NCBI RefSeq assembly: GCF_024273235.1
Contig: NZ_JANBVH010000031.1
Span: 1 to 55,843, forward strand
From: Sphingomonas faeni
Lineage (GTDB): Bacteria > Pseudomonadota > Alphaproteobacteria > Sphingomonadales > Sphingomonadaceae
Direction: 5' to 3'
DNA length: 55,843 nt
The notes under the pieces are model-generated. The model was given only the letters and a program-made list of their open reading frames with translations, was not told where the DNA came from and did no database searches. The position numbers and the translations under genes were made by a program. Shown piece after piece: positions 1 to 8,593 of the stretch. Positions within the stretch are counted from its first letter, which is position 1, and the number at the start of each line of letters is the position of its first letter.

Positions 1-44
1 GGCGCGAAGATTTTAGAGAGCCGCTTTGCGGCCGAGGACAGATA

Positions 45-1535
45 ATGGCTACCCGGAACGCAGAGGCGTATGCCGCCGCGAACAAGACGTACGAGTGGGG
101 TTTCTCCTCGGACATCGAACAGGAATTCGCGCCGAAGGGGCTGTCGGAAGACACGGTGCGCTTCATTTCCGCCAAGAAGGGCGAGCCGCAGTGGATGCTC
201 GACTGGCGGCTGAAGGCGTTCGCGTTGTGGCAGACGATGGAGGCGCCCGACTGGTCGAAGCTCAACGTCCCCCCGATCGATTACCAGGACGCGTATTATT
301 ACGCGGAGCCCAAGGCGAAGCCGAAGCTCGGGTCGCTCGACGAGGTCGATCCTGAGATCCTGCGCGTCTATGAGAAGCTCGGCATCCCGATCGGCGAGCA
401 GAAGATGCTGGCCGGCGTGGTCGAGGATCCGCTGAACGAGGACGGCACGCCCAAGCGTCGCGTCGCGGTGGATGCGGTGTTCGACAGCGTGTCGGTCGCG
501 ACCACGTTCCGCAAGGAGCTCGAGGCCGCCGGCGTGATCTTCCGCTCGATCTCCGAGGCGATCAAGGAATATCCCGACCTCGTCCGGAAGTGGCTCGGCA
601 AGGTCGTGCCGCAGCGCGACAATTATTTCGCGACGCTGAACTCGGCGGTCTTCTCCGACGGCACGTTCGTCTACATCCCGGAGGGCGTCCGGTGCCCGAT
701 GGAGCTGTCGACGTACTTCCGCATCAACGCGGAGAACACCGGGCAGTTCGAACGCACGCTGATCGTGGCGGACAAGGGATCGTACGTCTCGTATCTCGAA
801 GGCTGCACCGCGCCGATGCGCGACGAGAACCAGCTCCATGCGGCCGTCGTCGAACTGGTCGTGCTCGACGATGCCGAGATCAAATATTCGACCGTGCAGA
901 ACTGGTATCCGGGCGACGAGAACGGTGTCGGCGGGATCTACAACTTCGTCACCAAGCGCGCGCTGTGCCAGGGCAAGAACTCGAAGGTGTCGTGGACCCA
1001 AGTCGAGACCGGCAGCGCGATCACGTGGAAATACCCCTCGTGCGTGCTGCTCGGCGATGGCTCGGTCGGCGAGTTCTATTCGGTCGCGGTGACCAACAAT
1101 CGCCAGCAGGCCGATACCGGCACGAAGATGATCCACCTCGGCAAGAACACGCGCTCGACGATCGTGTCGAAGGGGATTTCGGCCGGGCGTTCGGACAACA
1201 CCTATCGCGGGCTGGTGCGCGTCGCGCCGACCGCGGAAGGCGTGCGGAATTTCACGCAGTGCGACAGCCTGCTGCTCGGCGACCAGTGCGGTGCGCATAC
1301 CGTGCCGTATATCGAGGTCCGCAACCCGTCCGCGCAGATCGAGCACGAGGCGACGACGTCGAAGATCTCCGAGGACCAGCTGTTCTACGCGATGTCGCGC
1401 GGGCTGGATCAGGAGGCGGCGGTGGCGCTGATCGTCAACGGCTTCGCGCGGGAGGTGCTGCAGCAGCTGCCGATGGAGTTTGCGGTCGAGGCTCAGAAGC
1501 TGCTGGGTATCAGCCTTGAGGGGTCGGTGGGGTGA
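45..1535 (+). CDS. sufB: Fe-S cluster assembly protein SufB
   Basis: This is the scaffold subunit of the cytosolic SufBCD complex, on which Fe-S clusters are built with sulfur from SufS. The 496-residue product has the usual SufB length. The C-terminal beta-helix core carries the conserved stretch QCGAHTVPYIE followed by IEHEATTSKISEDQLFY; the Cys of the first matches the sulfur-accepting Cys405 region of E. coli SufB, and the acidic residue of the second matches the Glu434 region. The ATG start gives a product aligned with the family. It is the first gene of a tight suf cluster in the window; any upstream regulator such as an IscR or SufR type lies outside. Its stop overlaps the next small ORF by 4 nt. 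Confidence 0.97.
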   Translation: MATRNAEAYAAANKTYEWGFSSDIEQEFAPKGLSEDTVRFISAKKGEPQWMLDWRLKAFALWQTMEAPDWSKLNVPPIDYQDAYYYAEPKAKPKLGSLDEVDPEILRVYEKLGIPIGEQKMLAGVVEDPLNEDGTPKRRVAVDAVFDSVSVATTFRKELEAAGVIFRSISEAIKEYPDLVRKWLGKVVPQRDNYFATLNSAVFSDGTFVYIPEGVRCPMELSTYFRINAENTGQFERTLIVADKGSYVSYLEGCTAPMRDENQLHAAVVELVVLDDAEIKYSTVQNWYPGDENGVGGIYNFVTKRALCQGKNSKVSWTQVETGSAITWKYPSCVLLGDGSVGEFYSVAVTNNRQQADTGTKMIHLGKNTRSTIVSKGISAGRSDNTYRGLVRVAPTAEGVRNFTQCDSLLLGDQCGAHTVPYIEVRNPSAQIEHEATTSKISEDQLFYAMSRGLDQEAAVALIVNGFAREVLQQLPMEFAVEAQKLLGISLEGSVG

Positions 1536-1781
1536 TTATTCCTACCTTGATGCTCCTCACGATGTCGGCGTCCGATGTCGAGCCTGAGAAACTCAGCGCG
1601 TATATTGATTGTCTCTACCAAGCGGACGGTCAACCGGCGGATAAGTTGACTAACCGTAGAGTTGCCGTTGCAGCGCAGTTGAGAAAATGCGTGCGATTGC
1701 GCCAAGTGGGTGTCCAAGCGGAGCCCTTTTACAAACCTCGGTTCGACATGATCGACGCGAACTTCAGAAAGTCGCAGGCGA

Positions 1782-1795
<14 letters not shown>
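1532..1795 (+). CDS. small protein of unknown function between sufB and sufC
   Basis: I do not recognise this 87-residue ORF. It starts at GTG overlapping the sufB stop (GTGA) and ends 14 nt inside sufC, so it fills the sufB-sufC gap completely, which suggests translational coupling. A second possible start is ATG at 1550. The N-terminus is short and hydrophobic (MIIPTLMLLTM), followed by a polar, basic body with two Cys. Base composition is visibly poorer in GC than the flanking suf genes, and third positions are less GC-biased. This could mean a recent or poorly expressed gene, or a spacer that happens to be open. The overlaps on both sides favour a real gene, but the function is unknown. 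Confidence 0.55.
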
Positions 1796-2521
<726 letters not shown>

Positions 2522-2525
<4 letters not shown>

Positions 2526-3745
2526 GTAGTCTGTCGCAAATCCTCCCCGGTACGGGGAGGGGGACCAGCGAAGCTGGTGGAGGGGGGGCTCCGCTTGGCG
2601 TATCGTCCGTGGAAGCCCCCCTCCACCCCGCCGCTACGCGTCGCGGTCCCCCTCCCCGTGCCGGGGAGGATTTGAGGGCCGAACTTCCCTCCACCCGCGA
2701 GGAATCCTGGCGGTGGGGTGATCCGGCGGCGATTGTGGCGGCGGCTGAGCTGCCCCGCGGCGTTGCGTCAGATGCTGGCGAGTGGTTTTTGGACCTGCCG
2801 GGTGCGCGGGCGGTGTTCGTCGATGGTGTGCTCGACGAGGCTCGGAGCGATCTGCGGCACGTCGCGATCGCGCAGATCGATGGCGGCGCGCATGTGCTTG
2901 GGCGTCGCACGACCGGGACCGGCTGGTCGATCCGGGTCGAAGCGAACGCCGAAGCAGAGCTTTTCCAGATCGTCCACATCGCGACCGGCGGCGAGAACCA
3001 GCTTCCGGCGGAAATCATGCTTGCCGATGGCGCGAGCGCGTCGGTGGTCGAGACGTATGTCGGGGCCGGCTGGTCGAACCGGTCGACGCGGATGACGCTC
3101 GGCAAGGGGGCGAAGCTGACGCGCGCGGTGCGGTTGTTGCAGACCGATGGCTTCGTGTCGTTGCGCGATGAGGTGGACATTCATGCGGGCGCGAGCCTGA
3201 TCGCGACGGTGCTGGGCGCGGGCGATGCGGGTACGCGGATCGATGGGTCGATCATCGTCTCGGGCGACGATGCGTTCGCCGAATATGGCGGCGCGTTGCT
3301 GACGCGGAACGACCAGCGGCAGGAGTGCGCGGTGTCGGTGCGACATGCGGCGCTGAACGGGCAGAGCAAGCAGATCTGGCGTGCGGTCGCGGCGGACAAG
3401 TCGACGGCGAGCCTTGCGGCGCGGGTCGAGGTGGCGCGCGATGCGCAGAAGACCGACGGGGTGCAGTCTTTGCGCGGGCTGCTGTTGCAGCGGACCGCGA
3501 CGGTGAATTTGAAGCCCGAGCTGGAGATCTTCGCCGACGACGTGAAGTGCGCGCATGGCGCGACGGTTGGGGAGCTGGATCAGCGCGCGCTGTTCTACAT
3601 GCAGAGCCGCGGGATTCCGCATGCCAAGGCGCAGGCGCTGCTCACGCGGGCGTTCGTGGGGGATGCGTTCGTGCAGATCGCGGACGAGACTGTGCGGGAG
3701 GCTTTCGTGGCGGATGCGGATGCGTGGCTGGAGCGGGCGTTGTGA
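2522..3745 (+). CDS. sufD: Fe-S assembly protein SufD with a repeat-encoded N-terminal insertion
   Basis: SufD pairs with SufB and SufC in the cytosolic Fe-S scaffold complex. The family signature is clear: an N-terminal LPSTREESWRWGD segment (normally close to the start), a beta-helix body, and the C-terminal CAHGATVGELDQRALFYMQSRG block. The start is the ATG overlapping the sufC stop. After five residues the next 46 codons (residues 6-51) are encoded entirely by a 138-bp inverted-repeat element, which gives a Gly/Pro/Ala/Arg-rich, probably disordered stretch. The family-like sequence resumes immediately after it. No in-frame start between the element and the WRW motif is convincing, so the element is probably translated. 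The 407-residue length fits a normal SufD plus the insertion. Confidence 0.94.
2537..2674. repeat. 138-bp inverted-repeat element inside sufD
   Basis: The first 30 bp (2537-2566, beginning CAAATCCTCCCCGG) and the last 30 bp (2645-2674) are reverse complements with one mismatch. The interior holds a second complementary pair, GGAGGGGGGCT against AGCCCCCCTCC. The length, 138 bp, is exactly 46 codons, so sufD stays open. It resembles the miniature palindromic elements found between genes elsewhere in the window (GGGGAGGGGG ends), but the terminal sequence is its own variant. Confidence 0.9.
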
Positions 3746-3759
3746 CGCGGCGCAACGCG

Positions 3760-3867
3760 CTCCCCTCCCTGGAAGGGAGGGGTTGGGGGTGGGTAGGCCA
3801 GTTGGCTGGCGTGACCGAGTCCCAGCAGCCTACCCACCCCCGACCCCTCCCTTTCAGGGAGGGGGGA
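3760..3867. repeat. palindromic intergenic repeat, CCCTCCCT...AGGGAGGG family
   Basis: Both ends are themselves small palindromes (CCCCTCCCTGGAAGGGAGGGG on the left, one base short of this copied on the right with TTTCA in the centre), and the inner flanks GGTGGGTAGGC and GCCTACCCACC pair with each other. The whole gap between sufD and sufS can fold as one long hairpin. The right end leaves a purine-rich GGGAGGGGGGAAG just before the sufS ATG. Confidence 0.85.
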
Positions 3868-3869
3868 AG

Positions 3870-5084
3870 ATGAGTGTGACGCTCGAAACGCGCCCGCTCG
3901 ACCGGCTGTCGGATTTCCCCGCGATCCCCGAGGGCTGGGCCTATCTCGACACCGCCGCGACCGCGCAGAAGCCGCAGGTCGTGGTCGACGCGATTACGCG
4001 TGCCTACGGCGAGACCTACGCGACCGTGCACCGCGGCGTGTACCAGCGGTCGGCGGACATGACGGTCGCCTATGAGGCCGCACGGAAAGCCGTCGCGCGG
4101 TTCATTGGTGCCGGCACCGCGGACGAGGTCGTCTTCGTCCGCGGCGCGACCGAGGGTATCAACCTCGTCGCGCAATGCTGGGCGGGCGAGCAGTTGAAGG
4201 CGGGCGACCGCATCCTGCTGTCTTTGCTCGAGCATCACTCGAACATCGTGCCGTGGCAGATGGTCGCCGAACGCGTCGGCGCGGCGATCGACGTCATCCC
4301 GCTGACCCCCGACCACCGCATCGATCTCGACGCGATGGAGCGGATGATCACCCCCGCGCACAAGCTGGTCGCGCTCGGGCATGTCTCGAACGTGCTCGGC
4401 TCGGTGCTCGACGCCAAGCGCGCGACCGAGATCGCGCATGCGGTCGGCGCGAAGATCCTGCTCGACGGCTGCCAGTCGGTGCCGCGGATCGCGGTCGACG
4501 TGAAGGCGATCGGCTGCGATTTCTACGTGTTCTCGGGGCACAAGCTCTACGGCCCGACCGGGATCGGCGTGCTGTGGGCCAAGCCGGAATTGCTCGACGC
4601 GATGCCGCCTTACCAAGGTGGCGGGTCGATGATCGACAAGGTGTCGTTCGCCAGGACCACCTACGCGCCGCCGCCGGGGCGGTTCGAGGCGGGGACGCCG
4701 CATATCGTCGGTGCGCTGGGGCTGCATGCCGCGATCGACTATGTCGAGAGCATCGGGCTCGGCGCGATCCACGCGCACGAAACGGCGCTGGTGACCGCTA
4801 CGCGCGACGCCCTGTTGGGGATCAATTCGGTGCGCCTGTATGGCCCGGCGGACTCGGCGGGGATCGTGAGCTTCTCGATCGAGGGGGTTCATCCGCACGA
4901 CATCGGCACCATATTGGACGAGGAGCGCGTCGCGATCCGCGCCGGCCATCACTGCGCGCAGCCGTTGATGGAGGCGCTGGGCGTGGAGGCTACGGCACGC
5001 GCTAGCTTCGGGGTGTATAACGGGCCGGCGGACGTCGCGGCGCTGGTGCGCGGTATCGAGCGAGTAACGAGGATCTTTAAATGA
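3870..5084 (+). CDS. sufS: cysteine desulfurase SufS
   Basis: This is a PLP-dependent class V aminotransferase-fold enzyme that takes sulfur from cysteine and passes it, usually via SufE or SufU, to SufBCD. The 404-residue product shows YLDTAATAQKP near the N-terminus, the HHSNIVPWQ motif, the PLP lysine in YVFSGHKLYGPTGIG, and the catalytic Cys in RAGHHCAQPLM. The ATG at 3870 fits the family N-terminus; the frame stays open upstream to 3555 only through the sufD tail and the repeat. The ribosome-binding region AGGGAGGGGGGAAG is the end of the preceding repeat. It overlaps sufT by 4 nt. Confidence 0.96.
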   Translation: MSVTLETRPLDRLSDFPAIPEGWAYLDTAATAQKPQVVVDAITRAYGETYATVHRGVYQRSADMTVAYEAARKAVARFIGAGTADEVVFVRGATEGINLVAQCWAGEQLKAGDRILLSLLEHHSNIVPWQMVAERVGAAIDVIPLTPDHRIDLDAMERMITPAHKLVALGHVSNVLGSVLDAKRATEIAHAVGAKILLDGCQSVPRIAVDVKAIGCDFYVFSGHKLYGPTGIGVLWAKPELLDAMPPYQGGGSMIDKVSFARTTYAPPPGRFEAGTPHIVGALGLHAAIDYVESIGLGAIHAHETALVTATRDALLGINSVRLYGPADSAGIVSFSIEGVHPHDIGTILDEERVAIRAGHHCAQPLMEALGVEATARASFGVYNGPADVAALVRGIERVTRIFK

Positions 5085-5542
5085 GCGATCGGTTCGAGAT
5101 CGAGGAAGTGGAGGCCGTCGCCTCGCCGCCCAAGGCGCGTGTGGTGATGGAGACGGACTCCGCCGCGGAGCGCAAGCGGGATTATCTTGCCGGTTTCCTG
5201 GCGCAGAAGCCGCAGGTGGACTCGCCCGTCGAGCCCGGCGGCGCGGTGTACGATGCGATCATCGACGCGCTGAAGGAGATCTACGATCCCGAGATTCCGG
5301 TGAACATCTATGACCTGGGGCTGATCTACGGCGTCGAGGTGACCGAGGACGGGCACGCGGTGGTGGCGATGACGCTGACGACGCCGAACTGTCCGGTCGC
5401 GGAGTCGATGCCGGCCGAGGTCGAGATGCGCGTCGGGTCGGTGCCGGGGGTCGGGTTTGCGGAGGTGAACCTGGTTTGGGATCCGCCTTGGGATCCGCAG
5501 AAGATGTCGGACGAGGCGAAGCTCGAGCTGGGTATGCTCTGA
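5081..5542 (+). CDS. sufT: Fe-S maturation protein SufT (DUF59/MIP18 family)
   Basis: This is a 153-residue member of the DUF59 family that assists Fe-S protein maturation. The family motif EIYDPEIPVNIYDLGLIYG is present around residues 66-84, followed by TTPNCPVAESMP with the conserved Cys and the WDPPWDPQKMSDEAKLELG tail typical of SUF-linked members. The N-terminal ~55 residues form a polar extension commonly seen in alphaproteobacterial versions. The ATG overlaps the sufS stop (ATGA), so the two are translationally coupled. Confidence 0.93.
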   Translation: MSDRFEIEEVEAVASPPKARVVMETDSAAERKRDYLAGFLAQKPQVDSPVEPGGAVYDAIIDALKEIYDPEIPVNIYDLGLIYGVEVTEDGHAVVAMTLTTPNCPVAESMPAEVEMRVGSVPGVGFAEVNLVWDPPWDPQKMSDEAKLELGML

Positions 5543-5544
5543 CT

Positions 5545-5662
5545 TTCCCCTCCCGCAAGCGGGAGGGGGCAGGGGGTGGGCTCGCGCTCACCTCGCGAAC
5601 GACGGTTATGAGTGGCTGGCCGGGAGCCCACCCCCGGCCCCTCCCGCACGCGGGAGGGGGGA
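5545..5662. repeat. palindromic intergenic repeat between sufT and sufA-like gene
   Basis: The left end CCCCTCCCGCAAGCGGGAGGGGG and the right end CCCCTCCCGCACGCGGGAGGGGG (20 bases or more apart in the centre, partly complementary through GGGGGTGGGCTC and GAGCCCACCCCC) form small hairpins that can also pair with each other. It belongs with the 3760 and 6066 repeats by architecture but differs in the end palindrome. It starts two bases after the sufT stop. Confidence 0.85.
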
Positions 5663-5675
5663 AGGAAGGACGATC

Positions 5676-6029
5676 ATGGCGACGACATTGCGAGCACGGC
5701 CGGCGGCGCTGAACCTCACGGCGACGGCACACGCGCGGATCGCGGACCTGATGGCGCGCGCGCCGGCGGACGCGATCGGGGTAAAGCTGTCGACGCCGAA
5801 GCGCGGGTGTTCGGGGCTGGCCTATTCGGTCGACTACGTGACCGAAGCCAAGACTTTCGACGAGCGGATCGATACGCCCGGCGGGACGCTGTTCGTCGAT
5901 GGCGGGTCGATCCTGTATCTGATCGGCTCGACGATGGATTGGGTCGAGGACGACTTCACCGCCGGCTTTGTGTTCCAAAACCCGAACGCCAAGGGTGCGT
6001 GCGGGTGCGGCGAGAGCTTTACCGTTTAA
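5676..6029 (+). CDS. Fe-S cluster carrier, SufA/IscA/ErpA type
   Basis: This A-type carrier receives clusters from SufBCD and delivers them to target proteins. The 117-residue product has the three conserved cysteines: one in KRGCSGLAY and two in GACGCGESF at the C-terminus. Its position as last gene of the suf cluster favours SufA, but the sequence alone does not separate SufA, IscA and ErpA, so no symbol is given. A good ribosome-binding site (AAGGAAGGA) lies just after the repeat that fills the upstream gap. The ATG start gives a short polar N-terminus followed by the normal fold. Confidence 0.92.
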   Translation: MATTLRARPAALNLTATAHARIADLMARAPADAIGVKLSTPKRGCSGLAYSVDYVTEAKTFDERIDTPGGTLFVDGGSILYLIGSTMDWVEDDFTAGFVFQNPNAKGACGCGESFTV

Positions 6030-6065
6030 GACGCGTTCGGCTTAAACTAGAGCGGATCGATGTTT

Positions 6066-6176
6066 CTCCCCTCCCTGGAAGGGAGGGGGCGGGGGGTGGG
6101 TCGGGTTCCGTATCGTCGAACACCGGCGGCATAAGCGGGCCGACCCACCCCAGCCCCTCCCTTTCAGGGAGGGGAG
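6066..6176. repeat. palindromic intergenic repeat (CCCTCCCT family)
   Basis: Ends CCCCTCCCTGGAAGGGAGGGG and CCCCTCCCTTTCAGGGAGGGG match those of the 3760 element. The inner part, GGTGGGTCGG ... CATAAGCGGGCCGACCCACC, is close to the copy at 33655-33764, showing these two are one subfamily. It fills most of the gap between the A-type carrier and the permease. Confidence 0.85.
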
Positions 6177-6251
6177 CACGAGGGGCAGGCTGCTGGCCTT
6201 GCCCCCCGTCGCCCTCCTGTGCCACTCCCCGCGCCAACAAAGGGGATATAA

Positions 6252-7643
6252 GTGGCCAGTCTGTTTCGCCGAAAAATCGTCACCGAGCAGCCGCCCGAGC
6301 ATCAGCTCGCGCGGACTCTGTCGTGGCCGCACCTCGTCGCGATGGGGGTCGGCGGGATCGTCGGCACCGGCATCCTGACGCTGATCGGCGTGGGGGCAGG
6401 GCTCGCCGGGCCCGCCGTCATCCTGTCGTTCGTCATCGCCGGCGGGATCTGCGCCTGCGCGGCGCTCGCCTATGCCGAGATGGCGACGATGATCCCCGCC
6501 TCGGGCAGCGCCTACACCTACAGCTATGTCGTGCTCGGCGAGCTGATCGCCTGGGTGATCGGCTGGTCGCTGATTCTCGAATATTCGCTCGTGGTGTCGA
6601 CCGTCGCGGTCGGCTGGTCGGGCTATGCCGCGCCGTTGCTGCGCGGTGCATTCGGGTTTCCGGAGGCGCTGACGCTCAGCCCCGAACTCGGCGGCATCCT
6701 CAACGTCCCCGCGATCTTCATCATCGCGGTGGTCGCCGGCGTGCTGTCGTTCGGCACGCGCGAGAGTGCGACGCTGAACGCGGTGCTGGTGGCGGTGAAG
6801 ATGATCGCGCTGACCGTGTTCGTGTTCATCGCTCTCCACTATTTCAACAGCGCCAACCTCCACCCGTTCATGCCCTATGGCTTCCCCAAGGCGGTCCAGC
6901 CCGACGGCGCCGAGCGCGGCGTGATGGCGGCGGCAGCGATCATCTTCTTCGCGTTCTACGGCTTCGATGCGATCTCGACCGCGGCGGAGGAGACCAAGAA
7001 CCCCGGCCGCGATCTCGCGATCGGGATCGTCGGGTCGATGGTCGCGTGCATCGCGATCTACATCCTGGTGGCGGTCGCCGCGGTCGGCGCGCTGTCCTAC
7101 ACGCGGTTCGCCGGCAGCGCCGAGCCGCTCGCGCTGATCCTGCGCGAGATCGGCCGGCCGGGGTTCGCGACGTTCCTCGGCGCCTCCGCGGTGATCGCGT
7201 TGCCGACGGTCCTGCTCGCCTTCCTGTTCGGGCAGAGCCGCATCTTCTTCACGATGGCGCGCGACGGATTGCTCCCCTTGAGCCTCGCCAAGGTGTCGAA
7301 GCGCGGCGCGCCGGTGCGGATCACGTGGATCACGGCGGCGATCGTCGCGGTGATCGCCGGCCTATTGCCGCTCGCCGAGATCGCCGCACTCGCCAACGCC
7401 GGCACGCTCGCCGCGTTCGTCGCGGTGTGTGCGTGCATGCTCGTGATGCGCCGCCGTGCACCCGATGCGATCCGGACGTTCCGCGCGCCGGCGGCGACGC
7501 TGGTCGGGGCGATCGGTATCCTCGGGTGCCTGTACCTCTTCTTCAGCCTGCCCTCGAAGACGCAGCTGTATTTCGGGCTGTGGAACCTGCTCGGGCTCGC
7601 GATCTACTTCGTCTATGCCCGCCCGAGAGCACTTGCCGAATGA
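6252..7643 (+). CDS. APC-superfamily amino acid permease (cationic amino acid transporter type)
   Basis: This is an inner-membrane amino acid transporter of 463 residues with about 12 hydrophobic segments. The first has the APC motif GVGGIVGTGIL, and the middle carries FYGFDAISTAAEETKNPGRDL, typical of the CAT branch (YfnA/GkApcT-like). The GTG start is preceded by AGGGG at a suitable spacing. It overlaps the methylthioadenosine phosphorylase gene by 4 nt, so co-expression with methionine/purine salvage is likely. Which amino acid it carries cannot be read from sequence. Confidence 0.9.
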   Translation: MASLFRRKIVTEQPPEHQLARTLSWPHLVAMGVGGIVGTGILTLIGVGAGLAGPAVILSFVIAGGICACAALAYAEMATMIPASGSAYTYSYVVLGELIAWVIGWSLILEYSLVVSTVAVGWSGYAAPLLRGAFGFPEALTLSPELGGILNVPAIFIIAVVAGVLSFGTRESATLNAVLVAVKMIALTVFVFIALHYFNSANLHPFMPYGFPKAVQPDGAERGVMAAAAIIFFAFYGFDAISTAAEETKNPGRDLAIGIVGSMVACIAIYILVAVAAVGALSYTRFAGSAEPLALILREIGRPGFATFLGASAVIALPTVLLAFLFGQSRIFFTMARDGLLPLSLAKVSKRGAPVRITWITAAIVAVIAGLLPLAEIAALANAGTLAAFVAVCACMLVMRRRAPDAIRTFRAPAATLVGAIGILGCLYLFFSLPSKTQLYFGLWNLLGLAIYFVYARPRALAE

Positions 7644-8518
7644 CCGGCTGGACGGTCGGCATTCTCGGCGGCTCGGGGCTGTACGCGGTCGACGGGATCG
7701 AGGATGGGCGTTGGCAGACCATCGAGACGCCCTGGGGCGAACCGTCGGACGCGATCTATACCGGCCGCGTCGGCCATGTCGGCGTCGCGTTCCTGCCACG
7801 GCATGGCCGAGGCCACCGCATCTCCCCCTCCGAGCTCAACGCGCGCGCGAACATCGACGCGTTGAAGCGGCTCGGCGTGACCGACGTCCTGGCCGTGTCG
7901 TCGGTCGGCTCGCTGGTCGAGGCCCGCCCGCCCGGCAGTTTCACCGTCGTCGACCAGTTCATCGACCGCACCAAGGGCCGCGTCTCAAGCTTCTTCGGGA
8001 CCGGCCTCGTCGCGCATGTCTCGATGGCCGACCCGGTCTGCCCGCGCTTCTCGCGCTATGCGGCGGATGCAGCGCATGAAGCCGGCGCGCAGGTCGACGA
8101 CCGCGGCACCTATCTCGCAATGGAAGGCCCGCAATTCTCGACCCGCGCGGAAAGCCGACTCTACCGCCAATGGGGCTGCGACGTCATCGGCATGACCGCG
8201 ATGCCCGAGGCGAAACTCGCACGCGAGGCCGAGCTTCCCTACGCGCTGGTCGGCATGGTCACCGACTATGATTGCTGGCGTGAGGACGAGGCGGGCGTCG
8301 ACGTCGCGCAGGTGATCGCACAGCTCGGCGAGAACGCCGCAAAGGCGAGGGCAATGGTGATGGCATTGCTGCGCGCGTTACCGGCGGAGCGGGAGGCGTC
8401 GCCGATCGATACCTGCCTCGACAGCGCGATCATCACCGCACCATCGGCGCGCGACCCGGCGCTCGTGGCGAAGCTGGACGCGGTGGCAGGGCGCGCACTG
8501 CGCAACGCCGCGGGCTGA
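7640..8518 (+). CDS. mtnP: S-methyl-5'-thioadenosine phosphorylase
   Basis: This cytosolic enzyme splits methylthioadenosine, a by-product of polyamine synthesis, into adenine and methylthioribose-1-phosphate. The 292-residue product shows the family order: GGSGLY at the start, LPRHGRGHRISPSE with the phosphate-binding residues, SSVGSL, the EGPQFSTRAES block, and GMTAMPEAKLARE with the ribose-binding Met/Glu. The ATG overlaps the permease stop (ATGA). The enzyme aligns better with MTAP than with purine nucleoside phosphorylase PNP, but use of other nucleosides is possible. Confidence 0.92.
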   Translation: MTGWTVGILGGSGLYAVDGIEDGRWQTIETPWGEPSDAIYTGRVGHVGVAFLPRHGRGHRISPSELNARANIDALKRLGVTDVLAVSSVGSLVEARPPGSFTVVDQFIDRTKGRVSSFFGTGLVAHVSMADPVCPRFSRYAADAAHEAGAQVDDRGTYLAMEGPQFSTRAESRLYRQWGCDVIGMTAMPEAKLAREAELPYALVGMVTDYDCWREDEAGVDVAQVIAQLGENAAKARAMVMALLRALPAEREASPIDTCLDSAIITAPSARDPALVAKLDAVAGRALRNAAG

Positions 8519-8593
8519 GCCGGCCAGCGATCGCGTCGCCAACCGGCGAACCGATCTGGCATAACCCCCCGTCACTCCCTAGATTCCCCGGCA

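Noticed and set aside
3642..4952. A 436-residue minus-strand frame over sufS
   Set aside because: It runs through the sufS gene and the palindromic repeat; no family similarity, no plausible binding site.
5612..8518. A 968-residue open frame that joins the sufA-like region, the permease region and methylthioadenosine phosphorylase
   Set aside because: Only its last 292 codons match a real protein; the earlier part is an out-of-frame shadow of the A-type carrier and permease, with Arg/Asp-rich low-complexity translation.
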